In this document: positions 8,073-16,879 of the stretch, one piece after another
Position numbering within the stretch: position 1 is the first letter of the stretch
How the letters are laid out: each line of letters opens with the position of its first letter
Program-made: the position numbers and the translations under genes
Notes under the pieces: model-generated
What the model was told of the DNA's origin: nothing
What the model saw: only the letters and a program-made list of their open reading frames with translations
Database searches by the model: none
DNA from: Bacteroidales bacterium
GTDB lineage: Bacteria; Bacteroidota; Bacteroidia; Bacteroidales; VadinHA17
Direction: 5' to 3'
Length of the DNA stretch: 64,000 bases
NCBI GenBank assembly: GCA_017999895.1
Contig: JAGNKY010000006.1
Span: 1 to 64,000 of the forward strand

Positions 8073-10304
8073 ATGAAATTTCATAGTTCGATTATATTAT
8101 CTCTGTTATTATTATTTTCGTTCAATTTTGCATATTCTCAGACCTCTGTTAATGCAGAATATTTTATAACTCTTCTTAAAAATGGGAAATACAAGGGCAT
8201 TCAGATGAAGGCTCGTAACATTGACTCGGTCAACTACAGAGATTTAAATGGTTGCACGCCATTGATGTATGCATCGGCTGCAGGATTGACAAAAGTTTGT
8301 AAGATATTGACAGACAAGGGAGCATTTGTTAATATTCAGTCCAAAGATGGTTCCACCCCTCTTATGTTTGCAACATATTATGGAAGAACTGAAACTGTAG
8401 AATTTTTGCTTGAAAAGGGAGCTCTGCCCGACGTTCAGGCCGGAAACGGTTATACTTCTCTGATGATTACTGCTCAGAACGGTTATGTAGATATTGCAAA
8501 ATTGCTTTTAAGAAAAGGAGCAAAGGTAAACTCAAGGGCTGCCGACGGCTTTACGGCATTAATGGCTGCATCACAGTATGGACACATCGAAATTGTTAAA
8601 CTTCTGCTTGATAATGATGCAGATTACAATGCACAGAATTCCGATGGGTTTACTCCCCTTATTCTTGCCGCAGGAAATGGACATACGGAAATAGTAAGTC
8701 TGCTTATAGAAAAGGGAGCAGATATAAATAAACAATGCACCGATGGGAAATCGGCTCTTTTTCTAGCTTCACTGGGAGGCTTTACCGATATTGTGAAAAT
8801 GTTGATTGATAAAGGAGCCGATATCTGCATTCGGTGTGAGGACGGCTCCACTCCACTCTTCATAGCTTCTCTTTATGGATTTACCGACATTGTGAAAATT
8901 ATTGTCGGAAGGGAAGTGGCTGAAAGTCGTCGATGTGATGATAAAACAAGAGCTTTGATGATTACAGCAAGAGATGAGATGACCGATATGGTAAAATCAG
9001 TTCTGATGAAAAGAACAAAAGAGGGCTTAAAAGAGGGTAACGGTTTTTCATCTATCCTGGTGTTTTCGAAAGATGGGCAATCGGAAGTTGTTGATTTTCG
9101 TGCCAATAAAAAAGTTAATCCTGAACTGCAGAAAAATTCATACCCTGTTACAGCCTTTATGAGAGCTTCCCGCGGAGGTTATGTCGAAATTATCAGAATG
9201 CTTCTTGATAAAAATGTTAAATATAATTTTCCGCCTGCAGAAATATATTCTTCACTTATGGTGGCTTCATTGAATAATCATGCAGATATTCTCACCATAC
9301 TCCTTTCCAGACCGGTAAATATTGATTATCAACTTTCCGACGGAACTACTGCACTGATATTCGCCGCTCAAAACGGGCATACTGATATAATAAGACTCCT
9401 GCTCGAACATGGAGCCTCACTCGACCTCCGCACTAAAGACGGAGCCAGCGCTTTAATATGGGCTGTAGAGAAAGGACGGGCAGATGTGGTAAGACTTCTG
9501 CTTGAAAAAGGAGCGGATATCAATCTTCAGAAAAATGATGGTGCCTCAGCTCTTATCATTGCCTGCCAGACCGGCAATATTGAAATTACAAGACTTCTTC
9601 TTGAAAAAGGTGCGAAAATTAATTTACAAAAAACTGATGGTTCAACAGCACTTATGTTCGCCTCCAGTAGCGGCTTTAATGATATAGTGTCGCTACTTCT
9701 TGATAAGGGAGCTAATCCGGATTTGAAAAATTCAAGAGGGGAGACAGCTCTTATAATATCAATACAAAACGGACAGGTTGAAACTTCAAGGCTTCTTCTC
9801 GAAAAGAATGCCGATCCAAATATACAAACCAATGATGGAATTTCTGCACTGATAATTGCAACCCTCAAAGGAGATAACGAAATAGTAAAGCTTCTTCTCG
9901 AAAAAGGTGCACTACCCGATATCATGTCATTTAACGGTTTTACAGCATTAATGTATGCTTCAATAAACGGGAAAAATAAAACGGTGCAGCTATTGCTCGA
10001 AAACGGAGCAAAAATAGATATCAAAAGTCCAGAAGGATATACTGCATTGATGATGGCAGCGCTGAACGGCCATGCTGATATCGTTCAGATTCTAATAAAT
10101 AACAATGCTAATCCTGATATTCAGACACCTGACGGCAAAACGGCCTTGATGCTTGCTGCTGAAAACGGACATATTGATACAGTAAAAGTTTTGCTGGAAA
10201 ATGGCGCAAAACCTGGATTGAAAAATAACGACGGTAAAACAGCATTCGACCTTACCGAATCATTTGTAATTAAAAACCTGCTGACAAAATATATGAACCA
10301 ATAA
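8073..10304 (+). CDS. secreted ankyrin-repeat protein (about 20 repeats)
   Basis: A 743-residue protein. I chose the ATG at 8073, which starts a clean signal peptide (MKFHSSIILSLLLLFSFNFAYS-Q); a TTG at 8052 would add only seven residues. From about residue 50 to the end there are 20 ankyrin repeats of 33 residues, with consensus DGxTALMxAAxxGHxxIVxLLLEKGAxxNxQ, plus a C-terminal cap. Repeats 7-9, near the middle, are degenerate (for example SILVFSKDGQSEVVDF) and split the array into two blocks. Ankyrin arrays are protein-binding scaffolds, and export makes a periplasmic or surface interaction role likely. The ligand is unknown. A weak hairpin at 10416-10441 follows. Confidence 0.9.
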   Translation: MKFHSSIILSLLLLFSFNFAYSQTSVNAEYFITLLKNGKYKGIQMKARNIDSVNYRDLNGCTPLMYASAAGLTKVCKILTDKGAFVNIQSKDGSTPLMFATYYGRTETVEFLLEKGALPDVQAGNGYTSLMITAQNGYVDIAKLLLRKGAKVNSRAADGFTALMAASQYGHIEIVKLLLDNDADYNAQNSDGFTPLILAAGNGHTEIVSLLIEKGADINKQCTDGKSALFLASLGGFTDIVKMLIDKGADICIRCEDGSTPLFIASLYGFTDIVKIIVGREVAESRRCDDKTRALMITARDEMTDMVKSVLMKRTKEGLKEGNGFSSILVFSKDGQSEVVDFRANKKVNPELQKNSYPVTAFMRASRGGYVEIIRMLLDKNVKYNFPPAEIYSSLMVASLNNHADILTILLSRPVNIDYQLSDGTTALIFAAQNGHTDIIRLLLEHGASLDLRTKDGASALIWAVEKGRADVVRLLLEKGADINLQKNDGASALIIACQTGNIEITRLLLEKGAKINLQKTDGSTALMFASSSGFNDIVSLLLDKGANPDLKNSRGETALIISIQNGQVETSRLLLEKNADPNIQTNDGISALIIATLKGDNEIVKLLLEKGALPDIMSFNGFTALMYASINGKNKTVQLLLENGAKIDIKSPEGYTALMMAALNGHADIVQILINNNANPDIQTPDGKTALMLAAENGHIDTVKVLLENGAKPGLKNNDGKTAFDLTESFVIKNLLTKYMNQ

Positions 10305-10655
10305 AAATACAGTCTAAAGCAAACGATATTACCCTGCTTTTATTTAATTCATTTTTTTGGACGACACAAGATAAATATCTTCACAGGTTTTCTTAAATTT
10401 TATCGAATAAATCTTTTCCTCCTGCGAACAGAAAGGAGGAATTCCAATCATTATCATGATACTAAATGTCAAAAAATAACCTGTCAATTACTTTTGAACA
10501 ATGTTAATAATTTGTTACTATAAGATAATCAGAATTATAACATAAGATGTTCAAAACCTGTTGAAAAATATGTTAATAAATATTCATCCTTTTGTATTTA
10601 TCAATCCCCGGAAGATTGGAAATTTGGATTAGCTGCATTTCTAAATTATTGTGCT
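10305..10655. other. intergenic region with one hairpin
   Basis: AT-rich spacer. It holds TTCCTCC (10416-10422) pairing with GGAGGAA (10435-10441), a 7-bp stem that could be a weak terminator for the ankyrin gene. No gene or recognisable promoter box was found. The following HTH gene presumably has its promoter in the last 100 bases. Confidence 0.4.
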
Positions 10656-10922
10656 ATGTCCTTTATCCGGTATATTGAAAGATTAAGGCGAATGGATTGC
10701 CTTATATCACTTATGACTACAGGTACACCTTCGGAGTTTGCGGGAAAATTAGGTATCGGCAGAAGTGTTTTATTTCAATATATACAGGAAATGAGAGAAA
10801 TGGGAGTGGATATACGATATTCAAATGCCCGAAAGTCGTATTACTATGCCAATGAAAGAAGAATAAAAATTCTAGTGGAAGATTATAACCCTGAACATAA
10901 AACAGCAAATAAATTAATTTGA
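10656..10922 (+). CDS. small helix-turn-helix protein, putative locus regulator
   Basis: An 88-residue protein. Residues about 7-58 resemble a winged HTH of the HTH_11/DeoR type: ERLRRMDCLISLMTTGTP, then SEFAGKLGIGRSVLFQYIQE as helix-turn-helix, then MGVDIRYSNARKSYYY as the wing. The short charged tail has no ligand domain. It sits directly upstream of, and in the same direction as, the peptide export locus, so it may regulate it. No target site could be defined. Confidence 0.65.
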   Translation: MSFIRYIERLRRMDCLISLMTTGTPSEFAGKLGIGRSVLFQYIQEMREMGVDIRYSNARKSYYYANERRIKILVEDYNPEHKTANKLI

Positions 10923-10975
10923 ATTTATAAGGTTCATAATAGAAAAATTGATTATTAATATATAACGTTCAGACG

Positions 10976-11638
10976 ATGAAATTTTTGCAATATCTATACG
11001 GTTTAAAAAAGTCCGATGCCTTTATATTAATAACAGGATTATATTTAATTATTATGTGGCTGTCGAATATTCTACTTATAAATGAAACGGTCTTTTATAA
11101 TACATATAGTGAACAACTTACCTATGAGAGAATAACAGATCTTTTCAATAAACTAAACAAAATGAAGTGGGTAAGCTATCTGATTGCTTTTTTAGGACTT
11201 GTAATTAAATTTTTCCTTGTTACGTTTGTTATTTATTGTGGGATATTTTTATGCAATCTGCATTACAGAATAACATTCGGAGAAATTTTTGGCATTGTAA
11301 TAGTTTCTGAAATAATTTTTTTACTGGCAGGAGTAGTGAAATTATTCTGGTTTCTCTTTTTTGCAGGAAATTACAATCTTAACGATCTGGGATTCTTTTT
11401 TCCTTGTTCTATTGGCAACCTGTTTTCATTTTCCGAAGTCGAACCATTTTGGATTCCTGCCATGCAGAGCTTGAATCTTTTCCAGCTGGTTTATATTATT
11501 TTATTATCGTCCGGTATCTGGATGAAGTCGAATTTATCGAGAAACGAGGCAGAAAAAGTAGTATTGATTTCCTATATCCCGGGATTCGTTGTCTGGTTAG
11601 CATTTATCACATTTTTATCTGCTGAACAAACACTTTGA
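10976..11638 (+). CDS. multi-pass membrane protein of the peptide locus
   Basis: A 220-residue protein with about five membrane segments (near residues 18-38, 65-95, 105-130, 160-180 and 190-212). It vaguely resembles Yip1-type membrane proteins, but I do not recognise a family with confidence. It lies 3 bp before the thioredoxin-like gene and is almost certainly co-transcribed with it and the C39 exporter. A helper role in export, maturation or immunity is an inference from position only. Confidence 0.6.
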   Translation: MKFLQYLYGLKKSDAFILITGLYLIIMWLSNILLINETVFYNTYSEQLTYERITDLFNKLNKMKWVSYLIAFLGLVIKFFLVTFVIYCGIFLCNLHYRITFGEIFGIVIVSEIIFLLAGVVKLFWFLFFAGNYNLNDLGFFFPCSIGNLFSFSEVEPFWIPAMQSLNLFQLVYIILLSSGIWMKSNLSRNEAEKVVLISYIPGFVVWLAFITFLSAEQTL

Positions 11639-11641
11639 TAT

Positions 11642-12166
11642 ATGATAAGGAAAATTACCGCAGCATTACTGATTTTGCTTCTGACCACTGTTTTATTATA
11701 TTTCACATTTTCCACTATCAAAAAAGTACAGGCCGCTAAATCTATACACGAACATATTGAACATTTCCCCGGGTTTTCTTTAAAATCAATCAACGATATT
11801 CAATTTAACTCTGACACTATTACCAAAGGCCCTGTGGTTATCATTTTTTTCCATCCAGGGTGTGAACATTGCCAGTATGAAATAAAAGAGATAACAACGG
11901 CTGAGTATTTGATTGATAAAACTCATATCATATTGGTATCCAGTGCCCCTGAAGATGAAATAAAAAAGTTTTATTATGATAATGAACTGGACAGATATCA
12001 AAAGATTACTTTATTAATCGATTCCAATTACAAACTCAGTGACATTTTTGGACTTCAGTCAGTTCCATCAACTTACATCTACAACAAGGAATTGATTTTA
12101 GTCAAATATTTCGAAGGTGAAGTTAAACCTGAAGCGATACTTAAATATTTGACTGATAATGATTAG
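11642..12166 (+). CDS. membrane-anchored thioredoxin-like (TlpA/ResA-type) protein
   Basis: A 174-residue protein. Residues about 4-24 are a single hydrophobic anchor, and the rest is a periplasmic thioredoxin fold. The redox motif is CEHC at C74-C77 (FHPGCEHCQYE), and the cis-proline position is in LQSVPSTYIY. Such proteins reduce or form disulfides outside the cytoplasm. It overlaps the exporter gene by 8 bp, and the co-located precursor has four cysteines, so a role in setting the peptide's disulfides is plausible but inferred. Confidence 0.8.
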   Translation: MIRKITAALLILLLTTVLLYFTFSTIKKVQAAKSIHEHIEHFPGFSLKSINDIQFNSDTITKGPVVIIFFHPGCEHCQYEIKEITTAEYLIDKTHIILVSSAPEDEIKKFYYDNELDRYQKITLLIDSNYKLSDIFGLQSVPSTYIYNKELILVKYFEGEVKPEAILKYLTDND

Positions 12167-14327
12167 TTTGAAAAATATCGAAAAAAATGCAGTTCTTCAG
12201 CATGATTCCTCCGATTGCGGGGCGGCATGCCTTGCTTCTGTAATAAACTGCTGCGGAGGCAGCTCATCTATTGAAAACATACGCAGGCTGAGCGGCACAG
12301 ACCATACAGGCGCAACATTGCTTGGTCTTTATCAGGCCGCAAATCAGTGCGGATTCGATGCAACAGGCTATGAAGCCGGAATAGAAGATATCAAAACTTT
12401 CGATGGGATACTTATTATGCACGTTCGATTAAACAGCTCGCTCGAACATTACATCGTAAACTTTGGCTATAAGAACAACAAATTCATTATCTGGGATCCT
12501 GCCGAAGGACTTAAACTTATGACACCTGAGGAACTCGAAAAAATATGGATAAGTAAGAAATGTCTTGGACTAATAAAAAACCAAAAATTTGTTAATCAAA
12601 AAGAAGACAAAACAAGCAAAAGAGATTGGCTGATAGGCATCATAAAGCCGGATATAAACCTGTTTATTGTGAGTTTCATAGCAGGAATACTCTTCTCAGC
12701 TCTGGGACTTGTCCTGGCAATCTTTACTCAGAAACTCGTTGACCAGATACTCCCTCAACATAATATCAATATTCTGATTATTAATCTGATACTTGTTTTC
12801 ATCTTGTTAATTGCGAGAATTTTACTTGGTTCAGTGAGACAATTGCTTCTGTTGTCGCAAAGCAGGGATTTCAATATTAGAGTGGTTGATAATTTTTTCG
12901 GAACATTACTGGTGCTTCCAAAATCATTTTTCGATACAAGAAAAACAGGAGATTTTATTGCAAGATTGAATGATACTGCAAGGATTCAAAGAGTAATAGC
13001 CGAAATATTAAGCGTTTATACAATCGACGTTTTGATAGTACTGATATCAATTGCAATATTATTTTATTATTCTGTTCCGGTAGGAATATTTTCGCTGGTT
13101 TTTTCACCTTTTCTGTTTTTGATAGTGTATCGCTGGAATGGAAGAATTCTATCAGGCCAGAGAGAAGTAATGGTTAAATATGCAAACAGTGAAAGCTTTT
13201 ATATTGATTCATTAAAAGGAATAAATGAAATAAAAAGCTCGGGATGGCAAAAATTTATAAGGGAAACAAACAAAAAAATATTTTCGGAATTCCAGGATAA
13301 ATATTATTTACTTGGAAAAATAAAAATCAGTCTTGGGCTTATAACAGGCATAATGGGGACTATTTATGTTGTTATGGTAATTTTCTATGGGTCGTTTGAA
13401 GTTATCAATTCAAAAAATACGACCGGAGGTTTAATGGCAATAATATCAATCAGTTCTGGCATAATACCATCTCTATTGAATATTTCCCTTATTGCCATTC
13501 CGGTGAATGAAGCAAAAGTTGCCGTTTCGAGAATGTTCGAGTTTACAAAAGTAAATCCCGAAGAAAATGAAAGTCAAGGTAAAGAATCAGAAATACAGAT
13601 AGATAATATAAGATTAAACAATATTTCATTCAGGTTTCCGGGTCAGAAATTATTGTTAGATGAGATCAATATTTTGATACGAAAAGGGAAAGTGACTACG
13701 TTAATTGGTGAAAGCGGAGGAGGTAAAAGCACACTTGCAAATATCTTGATGCGATTTTATCGGCCCGAAAAGGGGAATATTTTAGTTAACGGAGTCGTCG
13801 GTTCGGATGCTATCACTTTGAAAGAATGGAGAGCCGACATCGGCTATATCCCGCAGGAAATACATATATTTAATGGAACGATACTACAAAATTTAATTCC
13901 GGATTTAAATGAGAACAAGGTAATAAAGCTTATAGAATTAATAAGAGATACAGGGTTCGAAGTTTTTTTTGATGCTTTCCCTTCGGGTATTATGACAATT
14001 GTTGGAGAAGAAGGGATCAATCTGTCGGGCGGACAGAAGCAGGTGATAGGTTTATTCAGGGCATTGGCCGGTTCGCCTCAGTTTTTGATAATTGACGAGG
14101 GTACTGCCAATATGGATATCGAAATGGAAAATAAGGTAACAGGGCTCATAGGGGAGTTGAAGAAAACTATGGGAATATTGATGATAACTCATAAAGTGCA
14201 TATAGCCAGGAGACTAAGTGATGACATATACGTTCTTGATAAAGGCAGAATTGACGGATGCGGATCTCACGAGAAATTATTATCCGAAAATGAAATTTAT
14301 AAAAAATTATGGAGAAATTTTGGATAA
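12159..14327 (+). CDS. C39-peptidase ABC exporter for double-glycine-leader peptides
   Basis: A 722-residue bacteriocin-type exporter. The N-terminal C39 cysteine protease (1-130) has Q14 and C20 in QHDSSDCGAAC, H97 in LEHYIV and D113 in IWDPAEG. Six membrane helices span about 155-440. The ATPase has Walker A GESGGGKST, signature NLSGGQKQ and Walker B LIIDEGTANMD. The family cuts the leader after a GG-type site and exports the rest. The peptide gene follows after 126 bp, inside which the conserved leader element begins 7 bp after this stop codon. No HlyD-type periplasmic adaptor is encoded nearby. Confidence 0.93.
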   Translation: MISLKNIEKNAVLQHDSSDCGAACLASVINCCGGSSSIENIRRLSGTDHTGATLLGLYQAANQCGFDATGYEAGIEDIKTFDGILIMHVRLNSSLEHYIVNFGYKNNKFIIWDPAEGLKLMTPEELEKIWISKKCLGLIKNQKFVNQKEDKTSKRDWLIGIIKPDINLFIVSFIAGILFSALGLVLAIFTQKLVDQILPQHNINILIINLILVFILLIARILLGSVRQLLLLSQSRDFNIRVVDNFFGTLLVLPKSFFDTRKTGDFIARLNDTARIQRVIAEILSVYTIDVLIVLISIAILFYYSVPVGIFSLVFSPFLFLIVYRWNGRILSGQREVMVKYANSESFYIDSLKGINEIKSSGWQKFIRETNKKIFSEFQDKYYLLGKIKISLGLITGIMGTIYVVMVIFYGSFEVINSKNTTGGLMAIISISSGIIPSLLNISLIAIPVNEAKVAVSRMFEFTKVNPEENESQGKESEIQIDNIRLNNISFRFPGQKLLLDEINILIRKGKVTTLIGESGGGKSTLANILMRFYRPEKGNILVNGVVGSDAITLKEWRADIGYIPQEIHIFNGTILQNLIPDLNENKVIKLIELIRDTGFEVFFDAFPSGIMTIVGEEGINLSGGQKQVIGLFRALAGSPQFLIIDEGTANMDIEMENKVTGLIGELKKTMGILMITHKVHIARRLSDDIYVLDKGRIDGCGSHEKLLSENEIYKKLWRNFG

Positions 14328-14333
14328 ATTTTG

Positions 14334-14453
14334 AGAGTCCGAAAATAGTGGACTGAGACTTTTCATATTTGTCATTGCAGAACAATTTTTTTGTTTTGCA
14401 GGCAGAAACCGAAAAGCCTGGAGAGAGTAGGTAAAAATTTAATAATTATTGCT
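14334..14453 (+). promoter_or_regulatory. conserved peptide-gene leader, copy 1
   Basis: Non-coding element that ends at the ATG of the first precursor. It is nearly identical to the leader of the second precursor (58109-58227, minus strand): seven substitutions and one single-base indel over about 119 nt. Two short stems are fully conserved: AGTCC (14336-14340) with GGACT (14350-14354), and CAGGC (14399-14403) with GCCTG (14416-14420). It could be a shared promoter, a structured 5' UTR, or both. It does not resemble a riboswitch class I know. Confidence 0.75.
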
Positions 14454-14636
14454 ATGAAAAAGCTAAATTTAGAACAAATGGAATCTGTTGAAGCTGGTTT
14501 GAAGATGTCTTGCAAGGCAGCTTTAGTATTATATGGATTCGCATTTGTGGGTTTATGTGTTTCTACTGGAGGTGCAGCAATTTGTGCCGCAGTGGGTTTT
14601 GGAGCTTCAGTTTATGATGTTATTGCAGCTTGTTAA
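14454..14636 (+). CDS. bacteriocin-like precursor peptide, GG-type leader
   Basis: A 60-residue precursor. The leader MKKLNLEQMESVEAG has the Leu/Met-Glu pattern of double-glycine leaders and would be cut after A14-G15, a variant of GG. The mature part (45 residues) is hydrophobic and Gly/Ala-rich, with cysteines at C20, C35, C44 and C60, the last being the final residue. An upstream in-frame TTG (14391) would extend it by 21 residues. I rejected that because the extension covers the conserved non-coding leader. The C39 exporter just upstream is the obvious processing partner. Antimicrobial activity is inferred, not shown. Confidence 0.75.
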   Translation: MKKLNLEQMESVEAGLKMSCKAALVLYGFAFVGLCVSTGGAAICAAVGFGASVYDVIAAC

Positions 14637-14671
14637 CCCAATTAGTTTAGGGAAAACAAATGAATTTAACA

Positions 14672-14706
14672 GTACCCTATTACTATTTTTATAAGTAATA
14701 GGGTAC
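14672..14706 (+). terminator. perfect hairpin after precursor gene 1
   Basis: GTACCCTATTACT (14672-14684) pairs perfectly with 14694-14706 around a 9-nt loop. A short AT-rich run without a strong T tail follows. It probably attenuates transcription or stabilises the short peptide mRNA, so that the peptide is made in excess over the transporter genes behind it. Confidence 0.6.
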
Positions 14707-14729
14707 ATTTGATTTAAATTAAATACATT

Positions 14730-15416
14730 ATGATACATTTTAACTCTTTAATTTCAAAAATTTTATTGTGCATTGTTTCATTATTAATAATCTTAAATGC
14801 AATATTTTTGTCAAAAGGTGATACTTGGGTATTGGATTTATTTAATTACTTACCAATATTTAGTTTAGTAATAATATTAGACTTTATGATATATGAAATT
14901 AATTGTCCAGATTACAAAGGGCGGGATCATCTCGTTTTTTGCATGTTTCCAATTTCAAGATGGAAAGTTTTATTAATCGAAATTAAATATTACTTTAAAA
15001 GATGGGAATTTATTGTTTTTTTAATATCTACTTTATTCTATATAACATATTTTTATTTTATGAATAACTCAAAATTAATGACTTTAATATCACTCCTAGT
15101 TACATTTACAGTGCAAGTAATTTATCTAATAACTATGTTATTTCTAACTAAAAATTTATTTAAGTTAAAAAATTTAAATTTAACTATAAAGAACTTTTCA
15201 TCTATTTTAATAACTTTAATAATTCTAATATATTCATTTGCAAATACATCAAGTATAATCGAATTTATTTTTTATATTAATCCACTATCAAGTGGATTTT
15301 TATCCTATCTATTAGGAAGGGATTATTGTATTATCTCTTATTTTTTAATTTTAGTACTAACTGGATCTTTTTATTATTTTACAGCAAAAAGAATTAATGA
15401 ATGGCCTCTTTCCTGA
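14730..15416 (+). CDS. ABC-2-like permease subunit, AT-rich
   Basis: A 228-residue protein with about six membrane helices (near 10-28, 36-58, 95-112, 118-142, 155-180 and 195-218) and few charged loops. It is the first of three overlapping genes ending in an ABC ATPase. It is therefore probably a membrane subunit of an ABC-2 type transporter, as in self-protection transporters beside bacteriocin genes. Base composition is much more AT-rich than the housekeeping genes of the window, suggesting acquisition by transfer. The sequence is too diverged for a named family. Confidence 0.65.
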   Translation: MIHFNSLISKILLCIVSLLIILNAIFLSKGDTWVLDLFNYLPIFSLVIILDFMIYEINCPDYKGRDHLVFCMFPISRWKVLLIEIKYYFKRWEFIVFLISTLFYITYFYFMNNSKLMTLISLLVTFTVQVIYLITMLFLTKNLFKLKNLNLTIKNFSSILITLIILIYSFANTSSIIEFIFYINPLSSGFLSYLLGRDYCIISYFLILVLTGSFYYFTAKRINEWPLS

Positions 15417-15970
15417 CTACTTTTAAATTGGTTTTTGAATATGTATGGGCAAATTCAAAGTACATTTTAATTTTAATTATTGCTAGTTGGCTTCTTTATT
15501 TAATAGAAATGAATGAAGAATTTAAGAACATTTTATTTGCGAATTTGTTTGCAATAAACGTTATTTTCATTTATTATTTATTTAAAAATGATAAATATTT
15601 AGAGTTAAATAAATTTTATTTACTTTATAATATTTCAAAAATGAAAATTTATTTATCAAAATTAATAATATTGGGCATTCCTTTAACTCTTCATTTTTCA
15701 CTTTTATTTATAGTTGTACTAAACGTTAATTTTCATTTATATATTACCATTCTTTCAATTATTATATTATTTTTTTTGACTAAGCTAATATTCTTATACG
15801 TTGATAATAAATTAAATGAAATAATATATTTTATAATTATATCTGCTTTAATGTTTTTAAGTTACATTTTTTCAGGAGTTTATACTTCGTTAATAATTTT
15901 TTTCTTTTTGTTTTGTTGCTTTTTTATTAACATAAAATACAATTTAAATGCTGAAGGGGAATTATTATAA
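15401..15970 (+). CDS. second ABC permease-like membrane subunit, AT-rich
   Basis: A 189-residue protein with about six hydrophobic segments and no recognisable enzyme motif. Its start overlaps the end of the previous permease gene by 16 bp, and its stop codon shares a base with the ATG of the ATPase gene, so translation of the three is probably coupled. It likely forms the second half of a heterodimeric permease. Codon choice is strongly AT-biased, as in its neighbours. Confidence 0.62.
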   Translation: MASFLTTFKLVFEYVWANSKYILILIIASWLLYLIEMNEEFKNILFANLFAINVIFIYYLFKNDKYLELNKFYLLYNISKMKIYLSKLIILGIPLTLHFSLLFIVVLNVNFHLYITILSIIILFFLTKLIFLYVDNKLNEIIYFIIISALMFLSYIFSGVYTSLIIFFFLFCCFFINIKYNLNAEGELL

Positions 15971-16719
15971 TGGAAGAAGTTATAAATTTTAATAAAGTTG
16001 TAAAAAAATACGGGCGTATTCTTGCCCTTGATGATCTTACTTTTTCTATTAATAAAGGTGAATCTGTAGCATTAATTGGGAATAATGGTTGTGGTAAAAC
16101 TACAACTATAAATGTTTTGTGTAATTTAATTACTTATGATAAGGGCAATGTTATGGTTTTTAATAGAAAAGTATCTCCACATTATGTTACTTATAAAAAT
16201 AAACTGGGTATATTATTAAGTCCTCCTATTTTTGTAAATGAATTTACGCCATTGCAATACTTAAAATTTATCTGCAAATTTCAAAAAGTTGAGCCACAAG
16301 AAATATCTATTAGGGTTAACGATTTAATTAATGTTTTTAAAATTAGCTATTACGATAGGAAGAGAATAGAAGATTTTTCTGCCGGTGAAAAAATGAAGAT
16401 AGCGTTAGCCGCAGCTATAATTCATAATCCAGATGTACTTGTTTTTGATGAGCCATTTGTACATATAGATATTCAGACTATTGATGTATTGATAGAATTA
16501 ATTAAATCTATTAAAAATAAGAAAACATTATTTATTACTTCACATAATCTAGACTTAGTAACGAACTTATGCAATAGATTTCTTATTATGAAGGATGGTA
16601 AAATTATTGGAGATTTTTTAAGCGACGAAGCGTCATCTATAGATGAAATTAAAAATCAAATTAAAGAAAAAATTATTAAAAGTAAAATTACAGATAAGAA
16701 TCTAAGTTGGTTTGTGTAG
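15970..16719 (+). CDS. ABC transporter ATP-binding protein (putative immunity transporter)
   Basis: A 249-residue ATPase subunit. Walker A is GNNGCGKTTT (about 37-46), the signature is FSAGEKMKIALA and Walker B is VLVFDEPFVHID, with the switch histidine in FITSHNLD. It belongs to the CcmA/multidrug-type group that pairs with ABC-2 permeases, here the two preceding genes. In lantibiotic and other bacteriocin loci such transporters give producer immunity. That role is inferred from its place behind the precursor gene. A similar ATPase closes locus 2. Confidence 0.85.
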   Translation: MEEVINFNKVVKKYGRILALDDLTFSINKGESVALIGNNGCGKTTTINVLCNLITYDKGNVMVFNRKVSPHYVTYKNKLGILLSPPIFVNEFTPLQYLKFICKFQKVEPQEISIRVNDLINVFKISYYDRKRIEDFSAGEKMKIALAAAIIHNPDVLVFDEPFVHIDIQTIDVLIELIKSIKNKKTLFITSHNLDLVTNLCNRFLIMKDGKIIGDFLSDEASSIDEIKNQIKEKIIKSKITDKNLSWFV

Positions 16720-16879
16720 TCAATATAAAATTTTATTACCTCCAAATAAATAAAATATTTTTTCGTTGTTTTATTTTTTACCCCAGAGGCCAAAGGTTTA
16801 CACACGGGGAAAATCTGTGTTAATTGATTCTCCCCGTGTTGAAATGAATTATTTCCGGATAGAACACGGATGACACAGG

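Noticed and set aside
8624..9106. Long antisense open frames within the ankyrin gene
   Set aside because: They arise from the repeat structure of the sense gene and have no start context or domain.
14391..14453. N-terminal extension of precursor 1 from an upstream TTG (and a similar open frame before precursor 2)
   Set aside because: The extension coincides with the conserved leader, its differences between copies are not codon-like, and a one-base indel upstream shifts the frames apart.
14334..14453. Leader as a c-di-GMP, preQ1 or other known riboswitch
   Set aside because: None of the consensus cores I know is present; only two short stems are seen.
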